Shown: one piece after another, positions 1 through 6,419 of the stretch
How the letters are laid out: every line of letters begins with the position of its first letter
How positions within the stretch are numbered: the first letter of the stretch is position 1
Source of the DNA: UBA6165 sp044233745
GTDB lineage: Bacteria > Bacteroidota > Bacteroidia > Flavobacteriales_D > Crocinitomicaceae
Reading direction: 5' to 3'
Assembly: GCA_044233745.1 (NCBI GenBank)
Contig: JBIIJN010000103.1
Location: forward strand, 1-7,228
DNA length: 7,228 nucleotides
The notes under the pieces: model-generated
Told to the model about the DNA's origin: nothing
The model's input: the letters and a program-made list of their open reading frames with translations, nothing else
The model's database searches: none
Program-made: the position numbers and the translations under genes

Positions 1-692
1 GGATTAGCTGTGCCTTGCCAAACACTTCTGATTCTCATTCTATGCACACCACTTGGAGGGTTACATGCCAAAGAGATGTTGAAACTTGCTGGAGGGAACG
101 GACCCACGTTGCCAAGGTTTGGAGCTATAATCGTACTTCCAATAGACTCGCTTGGTTCGAAAATTCCATTGTCATTGTAATCTATCCAAGCACGTATGTG
201 TTGGTTGCCCCACGTTCCTACACTTACATTGACGCTGTAAGATGTGCCCGCTTGTAAATCTCCAGTATAATTGGGTTGACCCGTGAAATATGTGTATGCA
301 GGATTCACTTGCGCTATTCCTGAATTATTCGCAAGCGTTGTGCCTGTGATTTCAACATTCGAAATTAAGTCACCTAGAGTTTTGCCGCTTGTATAAACGG
401 GGGTACAAAAGCAAATCGACGTACCCACAAGTAAACCATTACTTTCGGTTGATTCAGAAGATGCCGTGCATGTTACAATACAACGATACCATGTTGCTGC
501 AGCGTGGGTGAGTGTCCATGATTCTGCATTTGGACCAGCATTTGTCCAAGACACTCCATCTGGAGATGTTTGCCATTGGTATGTAACACCACTTCCAGTG
601 GTTTGGTTTTGAAGGCTTAAAGTAAAGTTGTCTGTAGCACAAGGATTTGGCAAAGTACTCAATGTGTTGCCCGGAGCAGGAATACCTGCACA
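1..692 (-). repeat. Protein module repeat, copy 2 (Ig-like + GEVED, truncated by the window)
   Basis: Residues 427-656 repeat the preceding unit: CAGIPAPGNT, LSLQN, GSGVTYQWQ, WYRCIVTC, then GEVED with WIDYNDNGIFE. Its four landmark cysteine positions (427, 497, 501, 520/522) fall 234-236 residues after those of copy 1 (191, 263, 267, 284). Codons differ widely between copies, so the duplication is old. The end of the GEVED domain lies outside the window. Confidence 0.85.
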
Positions 693-1970
693 AGGACTCA
701 ATGCCACTACCACAAAAGTATAGTCCTCTGTCTCACCATTTATATTCACTGGACATGCAACAGGATTTTGGCTTAACCAATCTGCCACAACACGCATTCT
801 ATAATCGCCTGCGGCCTGCCCTGATGGCACCGTAAATGAACCGTTAACAGAGAACTCAAAATAACCATTTGATGTAAACATCCTTTCTGAAAGTTCAAAA
901 ATCAAATTATTATTCCAGTCAATAAAAATTGCAGTACCAGGATCAGAGCTATAGGTTAAAGTAAAGTTTACCAAACCTCCTTGACTTTGAGAGATTGTAG
1001 GATTTACAGCAGTAAAATTACCATATCCCGCATTACCGGCTGAAGTATTGTTTAAAGTAGTCAGACCCGTCATAGAAACATTCGTGATTTGAGTGTTAGC
1101 ACTAGATCCGGTAGGAGTACAATAGCTCAAAGTTACTTGAACTGGTGCAGATGTACCTGTGTTTCCTGAACAGGTCACAACACATTGAAACCATGTAGCT
1201 GCGTTAACTGCAGGGGATGTTTGTGTGGAAGAAGAGGTTCCAAAGTTGGTCCATGGACCTGAACTAGTTGGCCCACTTTGCCATTGATAAGTTACACCTG
1301 AGCCAATTGTGGTATTTTGCAGCGAAAGGTTCACTGTTCCACCTGGCACTGCTGTGGTAGGGGAAGAAATTGTATTGCCTGGATTTGGCGTGCCCACACA
1401 TGGTGCACCAGCCAACTGAGAAATATTTACATTGTCAATATACATCCAGTAGTCACCGGCATTATAAGTTCCTCGAAACCTAACAAACAAATTACCTGAT
1501 GGTGGCGTAAAAGTTACACTTGTGTTTGTACAAGTTGTAGAAGGCACATGTGTGAATCCCGAGTTAATAGTGCCACCCAGTGTCCATGGGCCGCTAGATG
1601 ATGCACTGTACTCTACTTGCATTGTACCCCAGTTGGATGGAGTGGCAACAGTTCCGGCAGACCAATTTGTTACCTTATAATCCCAAGAAACTGTTACGGG
1701 CTGACCATTTGATGTTCCTAAGTTCGGAGAAACAAAACTTGTAACAGTCGCAGCGGTGTAAGTATTTAAGCGCACTGAAGCTAAACCAGTACATGGTAGT
1801 GATGTAGTTCGGGCCATAGCTCCTCCACCTGAATTCGTCCAACCGCCAAGTCCAGTAGGTTCCCAACCGTAACTGTAGGTTGGAATCTGACCATAGACAA
1901 AGTCTAAGGATATAACACCGACAAAAGCAATTATCGCCAGCATTTTGGTTAGTAAAAAGGTTTTTTTCAT
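1..1970 (-). CDS. Exported multidomain surface protein, Ig-like/GEVED tandem modules (C-terminus off window)
   Basis: Reading the minus strand from the ATG at 1970-1968 gives 656 codons without a stop to the left edge, so the C-terminus is missing. Residues 1-27 are a signal peptide (MKKTFLLTKM start, hydrophobic core, cleavage likely VYG|Q). Residues 28-187 look like a jelly-roll/MAM-like domain that ends in a YIDNVNI strand. Then come two copies of one unit: Ig-like 1 (about 191-283, TYQWQ and WFQCVVTC), GEVED 1 (about 284-423, FIDWNNNLIFE and GETEDY), Ig-like 2 (about 427-519, TYQWQ and WYRCIVTC) and GEVED 2 (from about 520, WIDYNDNGIFE, cut before its GETEDY). No catalytic motif is seen. 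The family is typical of T9SS cargo, so a C-terminal sorting domain is expected beyond the edge, but this is inference. The MKK start is preferred to M10 because it completes the signal peptide. Specific function unknown; adhesion or polymer binding is plausible. Confidence 0.93.
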   Translation of the reverse strand, partial: MKKTFLLTKMLAIIAFVGVISLDFVYGQIPTYSYGWEPTGLGGWTNSGGGAMARTTSLPCTGLASVRLNTYTAATVTSFVSPNLGTSNGQPVTVSWDYKVTNWSAGTVATPSNWGTMQVEYSASSSGPWTLGGTINSGFTHVPSTTCTNTSVTFTPPSGNLFVRFRGTYNAGDYWMYIDNVNISQLAGAPCVGTPNPGNTISSPTTAVPGGTVNLSLQNTTIGSGVTYQWQSGPTSSGPWTNFGTSSSTQTSPAVNAATWFQCVVTCSGNTGTSAPVQVTLSYCTPTGSSANTQITNVSMTGLTTLNNTSAGNAGYGNFTAVNPTISQSQGGLVNFTLTYSSDPGTAIFIDWNNNLIFELSERMFTSNGYFEFSVNGSFTVPSGQAAGDYRMRVVADWLSQNPVACPVNINGETEDYTFVVVALSPCAGIPAPGNTLSTLPNPCATDNFTLSLQNQTTGSGVTYQWQTSPDGVSWTNAGPNAESWTLTHAAATWYRCIVTCTASSESTESNGLLVGTSICFCTPVYTSGKTLGDLISNVEITGTTLANNSGIAQVNPAYTYFTGQPNYTGDLQAGTSYSVNVSVGTWGNQHIRAWIDYNDNGIFEPSESIGSTIIAPNLGNVGPFPPASFNISLACNPPSGVHRMRIRSVWQGTAN
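693..1400 (-). repeat. Protein module repeat, copy 1 (Ig-like + GEVED)
   Basis: Residues 191-426 of the left-hand gene form the first copy of a unit of about 236 residues. It begins CVGTPNPGNT, carries LSLQN and GSGVTYQWQ, the Ig F-strand motif WFQCVVTC, and then a GEVED domain ending in GETEDY. The second copy follows directly. Confidence 0.85.
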
Positions 1971-1986
1971 ATTAATTTAATTTAAA

Positions 1987-2000
1987 ATTAGGCGCCTAAT
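1987..2000. repeat. Perfect 14-bp palindrome upstream of the left-hand gene
   Basis: ATTAGGCGCCTAAT equals its own reverse complement. It is a GC-core palindrome (GGCGCC) in very AT-rich DNA, with 16 bases between it and the ATG at 1970. It would fall in the leader if the proposed promoter is right. A dimeric regulator site is possible; as RNA it could form only a 5-bp stem with a GCGC loop. Confidence 0.6.
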
Positions 2001-2027
2001 GTAGTACTAATTTTTAATATAGATTTA

Positions 2028-2056
2028 AAAAATTAAATGAAATTTACGGGAATCAA
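2028..2056 (-). promoter_or_regulatory. Candidate Bacteroidota-type promoter for the left-hand gene
   Basis: On the minus strand a TTG (2056-2054) is followed after 18 bases by TAATTTTT (2035-2028), a 7 of 8 match to the Bacteroidota -7 element TAnnTTTG at normal spacing from the -33 TTG. It would give a leader of roughly 50 bases that includes the palindrome at 1987-2000. In DNA this AT-rich such matches arise by chance, so support is modest. Confidence 0.35.
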
Positions 2057-2097
2057 TATGCTTGCACATTAATTATCTTAAATTTACATCATAAGAC

Positions 2098-2160
2098 ATT
2101 GAAAAAAAAATACTTAAAACGCCATTTTGAGACTCATTCGATTAGATATTTTTTTTCAAT
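2098..2160. repeat. A-run/T-run inverted repeat
   Basis: ATTGAAAAAAAAATA (2098-2112) is mirrored by TATTTTTTTTCAAT (2147-2160). The arms pair along 14 positions with one extra A in the left arm, around a 34-base loop. The stem is almost all A-T, so it is weak as RNA; as DNA the A-tracts could bend the region upstream of the candidate promoter. Confidence 0.5.
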
Positions 2161-2190
2161 TTGAACATTTTGAGCGACAATGCAACTCCT

Positions 2191-2237
2191 AAAAAAAAAC
2201 ACCCGCCTCCGATAGATATCAGAACGACGGGTGTTTT
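2191..2237 (-). terminator. Rho-independent terminator of the 1345-residue protein gene
   Basis: On the minus strand AAAACACCCG (2237-2228) pairs perfectly with CGGGTGTTTT (2205-2196), a 10-bp stem with a 22-base loop. It runs directly into nine T residues (2199-2191, overlapping the stem). It starts 22 bases after the TAA at 2262-2260. Orientation is clear because the opposite strand has only a TTTT run followed by C. It should isolate this gene from the one downstream. Confidence 0.88.
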
Positions 2238-2259
2238 CAAAAACTAATTTGGTTTCGGC

Positions 2260-5200
2260 TTAGTTCGCCACCACCAATCTTCTAGTCAATTGTTGGTTAC
2301 CAACAGTTACCACAACCATATAAATACCACTCTGCAATTGTGCAGCATCGATGCTTACGTTGTCTGTGTTGCTGATAACACCTGAGTTGATGTTTCTGCC
2401 CATGGCATCTACAACTGTAAATGTACCTGCTTCAACTACTGTGCTCAAATGAACTGTAGTCATTGCATTAGATGGGTTTGGAACGATTACGAAGTCAAAC
2501 GACATATCAACTGAAGCGTCAACGCGTCTCCATGTGATTTCGTTTTTGCTATTCACATACATTTCGTAGTCACCAATCATTGGCGTATTCAAACCGAAGT
2601 CAGCGTACGCATCGTGCATTTGAACATCAACGAATTCGATTCCAGCTTCAGCATTTACAAAAGAGAATGTGTGTTGCATAGATTTGTCGGTGTTGTTGTT
2701 GGCATCGTTCCCCAAAGTCAATTCAGGAGCTGGTCCACAAGATGTGGTGTTACCAACCTGAAAAGTAGTTGCAGAACAACGCGTTTCAATCGTCCAATTG
2801 AATCCTGTTGGGCTATTGCCTGGAAGTGTTACAGAACAAGTTCCATTGGCACAAACTACAGCTGGGTTACTGAAAGTAAATATACTTGAAGAACCCACTG
2901 GGCTACGCTTAATTCTGTAACCAGAAAGAGCTCCATTGTTGGTAAACAAATCACCTGATGGCTGCGACCAAGTCAACGTGTAAGAGTTTGGTCCATTGAA
3001 AGCACAAGACATATCAGACACCACTGCACAAGTAGATGTTAATACTACACCTTCTGCTTGTGTTCTGTAGAACTGGTTTTGTTGGTTATTGGCACCGCAA
3101 CGATACATCACCTGAGTATTGTAAGAAACACCAGACGATAAGTTTCTAGTATTACTCAAAACAGTGGAGTTTGAAGTAGAGTAACCCGTGCTACCAAACT
3201 GTTGGTAATAATAAGTATATAATCCTGCGCCGCGGTCTTCGGTGTTTATCGTAATCGCTGTTCCATTTCCTGTAGGTTCTGCGGTGTGATACGCAATTAC
3301 ACGACCAGAAAGTTCAAATGTGCCCGTAGCTCCATTCGCGCCATCAACATAAATCCAGTATTGCGTGTTGGGCAACAAATCGGTCATTTCGATAGCCGAA
3401 ACGTTTGGATTCGTTGAATTTTGGCAAAGGAACAGGAATGCATTGTTGTTGTTATTGTCGTTACAAGCCACTTGCGACAAGTTTCCTGAGCAAGTGTTGT
3501 TATCACTTTGGAAGATGGCCAAACGTGTATCGAAATTGGTGCCCGGGTTGTTGGTTGAAACTTCAATGATAAATGGCACTGTTCCATTTACACCACACAT
3601 CGGCGTTGTAAAGGAGTACCACATAGAGAAACCGTTGTCACCACAAGTAACTGGCACGTTGAAATAATTGGCATTGTTGTTAGAAGCTGTTTGGTTATTA
3701 CACACCATTTCGCTCATAAAACCAAAGGAGTTCAGAGCAGTTTGACCAGCACTGGTAATGTTCAAAGCACCACATGGTTCATCGTTGGTTGGCGCATTAA
3801 CATTCAAGTTGTAGATTGGCGTAAAAACCAAATTATCGATAGCCATACCATGGTCGGTGCTTGCAATATTTTCATCCGACCATTTGATCCAAATTGTGGC
3901 GTTGTTTAATACCAAAATGTTGTTGATTTCAAAATCAAGATTCACTTGGTTGGCTGGGTCGTTGCCATTCAGAGCTGCACCCAAACCATTGATAACTGGA
4001 GCATTAAATGTCAAAGCAGAAACTTCAGTCCAAGTACCATTTGACAAATCAGTAGCATCCAAGCTGTAAGAAAAGGTCAAAGCATCTTCTGCTCCAGCAC
4101 CAACACGCCATTGTTCGCCTACATAACTCACATGCAATGCGTTAATCAATTGACCTGTTGTATTCACCAATCTCGCGCCGAAAGTATTCGGACTCAATGG
4201 GCTTGTTGACAGTGAGCCCAATGCGCGCTCGGTAGATGCATTCGCTCCATAGCTGTAAGTATCTCCTGTATCAGAATTACCTTCACTAGCGCGATAAACA
4301 CTGTTTGCATTTATTCCTTCTTCAAATAAATAAACCCCTCTAGTAATGTCGTACAAGTTAGTGCCGTTATTTTGCAATTCGTTGAAATCAATAACTGGGT
4401 TAGCAGAACCCACTTGTAAAAGAAGCACAGCATCGTCATTATCTACAATTTCTAAAGCAACAGAAGAACTCAATCCAGTCGAAAGTGCTGGAGAAATGCT
4501 CGAAACATTTACAATCAAAGTCTCTGTCCCTTCATTCAAATTGTCATCCAAAATGTTCAAGGTCACCGAGCCAATTGTTTGTCCCGCAAGTATAGTAACT
4601 GAATTTAACGATAAAGTGTAATCATTTTCATTGACATTTGTTCCAGTAACAGCAAGTTCAATAATTTCATCTGTTGGCATGGCTTGTTCTAAAGTTACTG
4701 TGATGTTGATTTGTGTTTGATCATCCTCGCTCGCTGAGGAAGTTGAAGCTGAGATATTGACAGCAGGACCAGCAGGTGGAGCAGGTGGAGCAGCAGCAAC
4801 CGTAAAATCATCAATTCTATAATTGCCTGAAGTATTGGCGCGTGTTGTTCTTAATCTCAATCTCAAGTTATTCACATTTCCAGCAGAAGGAGGCAACAAA
4901 ACAGACACCTCGCCCCAAATGGAAGTATTAGCTACATCTAGAAACGGAACATTGGTCCATGAAATACCATCTGTGCTAAAATCCAATTCTACATTACCTG
5001 AATAAGCAGATGTTTTTCTAGCCGAAAATGAAACTACAACATTGCTGGTACCCACGGTAGAAAGCGCGCGATTCATTGTTACGATGGCCTCTTGTCCAAC
5101 CACAGTTCCTGCATCACCCAAGTTGGCTTGTCCACTGCCAGCAGATGGTGATGAAGTGGAAATAGACCAATTGGCTGCTCCTACGCCAGATGTCGTCCAG

Positions 5201-6297
5201 CCCAAAGGAAATTGCCCAGAGGCTGAACCAAAATTTTCAAAATAAGTAAGCACTTCTGACAAAACTACACCAGAAACCGCAATAGATACAGGCGAACTAG
5301 GCGAATCGGAATCAATCACTAGGTCATCGTTATAAACGCCGCCTGATAAACCTGCAACCAATCTTATGTAAACATCTGTAGCCGCAACACTTCCTGAAAC
5401 TGGCGCAAAACTCAAAGCCGTAGTTTGATAAGGACCCACGAGCGAAGTTGCAATTTCATAGTTTGCAGGAGGAGTAACAACGATAGGATTCGTTAAATTT
5501 GAGCCACTAATGGTCATGGTTTGAGCGGCTGAAGGTCCTTCTGAAAATGGGTAGAAAAATGATGTAAAACTCGAAGTCGCAGTAACACTAGGATCACTTA
5601 TAGCCATTACTTCTCCATTTATGATTACGTTGTCAAAGCGCCAAGTACCACCTGTTGCAATGTTGGATGCATTACCCACCTGGCGGAATTGTCCCGTGTT
5701 TTGATAATGCGCAGCAACAACTCTAAATCCAAAATTTGGATTATTATCCACCCCGCTTACACCTGTCAAATCAACAAAGATTCTCCTATATTGGTCAGCC
5801 CCGGTATTGGTTTCAAAACGGCCATTGTTTAAGCTACCATTACAAAACGTTGTATTCAAAGAAGTCATGGTAAAATTATTCCAAGTAGACCCATCCGTTG
5901 TATATTGAAAACGTATAGTGTTTGTGGCTGTGCCCGACCATCTTTGCTCCCAACGAACCGTGATATTTTCAAAACCAGCTGTAGAAACGTTGTATTGTAC
6001 ACCGCTTGATTCATTTGTGCTCCCCGGATTAGCGGAGCTAAGCGCCCAAGCATTTGTGCCGGAAGTTTGACTGCCACAACCTGTACCTGTATTCATACCT
6101 GTTGCTCCACCAGGTCCGGACATTGAACCCGTGATAAGCGAAGTTCCTGATCCTGAATTGGGTGTTGGTGTTGCATTGGCACCTATAAGCGGCTCATAGG
6201 TCCAATTGGCAATTGTGGTGATTTGACCATAAGTAATGGTTGAACCTATCAAAATGAAAGTATAAATGCCTATGCATAGAAGAAGTCCTTTTTTCAT
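2260..6297 (-). CDS. Large mosaic T9SS-exported surface protein (jelly-roll, Ig-like, Calx-beta, PPC-like, type A sorting domain)
   Basis: Complete gene, 1345 residues, ATG at 6297 to TAA at 2260. Residues 1-24 are a signal peptide cut at TYG|Q25. Then: jelly-roll (25-232, ends WRFDNVIING); Ig-like repeat common in Bacteroidota surface proteins (about 235-345); MAM-like jelly-roll (about 350-501, ends YRIDDFTV); Pro-rich linker (503-512); Calx-beta (about 512-622, SEDD, ILDDNLNEGTE and VDNDD acidic clusters that normally bind calcium); a third jelly-roll-like region (about 630-828, ends MAIDNLVF); Cys-rich PPC-like region (about 838-1000, FDTRLAIFQ, TQYWIYVDG); fibronectin-like segments (about 1001-1190); an unrecognised charged segment (1197-1268); and a type A sorting domain (about 1269-1345, VPNPSN, VVDAMGR, SGIYMVVV, RRLVVAN). 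The PorU-type sortase is expected to cut off the sorting domain and attach the protein to the surface. No catalytic residues are recognised; an adhesin or matrix role is inference. Confidence 0.96.
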   Translation of the reverse strand: MKKGLLLCIGIYTFILIGSTITYGQITTIANWTYEPLIGANATPTPNSGSGTSLITGSMSGPGGATGMNTGTGCGSQTSGTNAWALSSANPGSTNESSGVQYNVSTAGFENITVRWEQRWSGTATNTIRFQYTTDGSTWNNFTMTSLNTTFCNGSLNNGRFETNTGADQYRRIFVDLTGVSGVDNNPNFGFRVVAAHYQNTGQFRQVGNASNIATGGTWRFDNVIINGEVMAISDPSVTATSSFTSFFYPFSEGPSAAQTMTISGSNLTNPIVVTPPANYEIATSLVGPYQTTALSFAPVSGSVAATDVYIRLVAGLSGGVYNDDLVIDSDSPSSPVSIAVSGVVLSEVLTYFENFGSASGQFPLGWTTSGVGAANWSISTSSPSAGSGQANLGDAGTVVGQEAIVTMNRALSTVGTSNVVVSFSARKTSAYSGNVELDFSTDGISWTNVPFLDVANTSIWGEVSVLLPPSAGNVNNLRLRLRTTRANTSGNYRIDDFTVAAAPPAPPAGPAVNISASTSSASEDDQTQINITVTLEQAMPTDEIIELAVTGTNVNENDYTLSLNSVTILAGQTIGSVTLNILDDNLNEGTETLIVNVSSISPALSTGLSSSVALEIVDNDDAVLLLQVGSANPVIDFNELQNNGTNLYDITRGVYLFEEGINANSVYRASEGNSDTGDTYSYGANASTERALGSLSTSPLSPNTFGARLVNTTGQLINALHVSYVGEQWRVGAGAEDALTFSYSLDATDLSNGTWTEVSALTFNAPVINGLGAALNGNDPANQVNLDFEINNILVLNNATIWIKWSDENIASTDHGMAIDNLVFTPIYNLNVNAPTNDEPCGALNITSAGQTALNSFGFMSEMVCNNQTASNNNANYFNVPVTCGDNGFSMWYSFTTPMCGVNGTVPFIIEVSTNNPGTNFDTRLAIFQSDNNTCSGNLSQVACNDNNNNNAFLFLCQNSTNPNVSAIEMTDLLPNTQYWIYVDGANGATGTFELSGRVIAYHTAEPTGNGTAITINTEDRGAGLYTYYYQQFGSTGYSTSNSTVLSNTRNLSSGVSYNTQVMYRCGANNQQNQFYRTQAEGVVLTSTCAVVSDMSCAFNGPNSYTLTWSQPSGDLFTNNGALSGYRIKRSPVGSSSIFTFSNPAVVCANGTCSVTLPGNSPTGFNWTIETRCSATTFQVGNTTSCGPAPELTLGNDANNNTDKSMQHTFSFVNAEAGIEFVDVQMHDAYADFGLNTPMIGDYEMYVNSKNEITWRRVDASVDMSFDFVIVPNPSNAMTTVHLSTVVEAGTFTVVDAMGRNINSGVISNTDNVSIDAAQLQSGIYMVVVTVGNQQLTRRLVVAN
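3442..3462. repeat. Asn-coding trinucleotide run
   Basis: The minus strand encodes Asn-Asp followed by five Asn (residues 946-952), mostly AAC codons with AAT. It sits in the PPC-like region at the place where a loop with acidic or Asn residues is common in the family. Confidence 0.5.
4772..4789. repeat. 9-bp tandem duplication in the Pro-rich linker
   Basis: GCAGGTGGA occurs twice in a row (4772-4780 and 4781-4789), encoding the repeated APP of the APPAPPAGPA linker (residues 503-512) in front of the Calx-beta domain. Such short in-frame repeats can change linker length by slippage. Confidence 0.6.
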
Positions 6298-6312
6298 AAA
6301 ATATATTTTTCA

Positions 6313-6320
6313 CAAAATTA
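6313..6320 (-). promoter_or_regulatory. Candidate -7 promoter element of the 1345-residue protein gene
   Basis: TAATTTTG on the minus strand is an exact match to TAnnTTTG, 15 bases before the ATG at 6297. The nearest upstream TTG (6349-6347) is 26 bases away, longer than usual, and the leader would be only about 10 bases. Treat it as tentative. No Shine-Dalgarno sequence is seen; the leader is A/T only, as is usual in this phylum. Confidence 0.3.
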
Positions 6321-6369
6321 CTTTCATTTGTTCATGTTTATGTTTTCAAAAAGTAAAAAATTGGTTAAT

Positions 6370-6396
6370 AAAAAATATCGAACCGCTATGGCCCGA
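6370..6396 (-). terminator. Rho-independent terminator of the right-hand gene
   Basis: On the minus strand TCGGGCCATAGCGGTTCGA (6396-6378) folds into a 7-bp stem (two G-U pairs) with an ATAGC loop, followed by TATTTTTT (6377-6370). It starts 23 bases past the TAA at 6422-6420 and lies upstream of the candidate promoter for the next gene, so the two genes appear to be separately transcribed. Confidence 0.65.
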
Positions 6397-6419
6397 CCTT
6401 TAAATTAATATTCATGATG

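Larger units (their letters stand above)
1971..2190. other. AT-rich intergenic region, no gene seen
   Basis: This part of the 289-base gap contains stops in all frames and no credible small gene. It holds the candidate promoter, the palindrome at 1987-2000, a second 8-bp palindrome TAGTACTA at 2002-2009, the A-run/T-run inverted repeat at 2098-2160 and two copies of CATTTTGAG at 2123-2131 and 2166-2174. Confidence 0.7.

Noticed and set aside
454..693. Minus-strand open frames at 454-693, 1675-1866, 3384-3587, 5865-6077 and 6611-6793
   Set aside because: They are in other frames inside the three large genes, whose own frames give coherent domains; these give none.
1987..2000. Palindrome as a riboswitch or RNA thermometer
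   Set aside because: It is a perfect palindrome that could form only a short 5-bp RNA hairpin with no conserved aptamer around it; a DNA site is more likely.
2098..2160. A-run/T-run inverted repeat as a second terminator
   Set aside because: The stem is nearly all A-T with a 34-base loop and no separate T-run; the strong terminator at 2191-2237 already serves the upstream gene.
3365..3667. 100-codon open frame on the plus strand, and similar plus-strand frames at 15-257, 647-835, 1317-1499, 2614-2889, 3691-3909, 3857-4069, 4346-4621, 4823-5005 and 5042-5245
   Set aside because: All lie opposite clearly coding minus-strand sequence with recognisable domains; the translations show no domain and no start signals.
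6274..6297. Cys8 of the large protein as a lipoprotein attachment site
   Set aside because: The cysteine follows LLL with no small residue before it and too short an N-region; a standard signal peptidase I site is present at TYG|Q.
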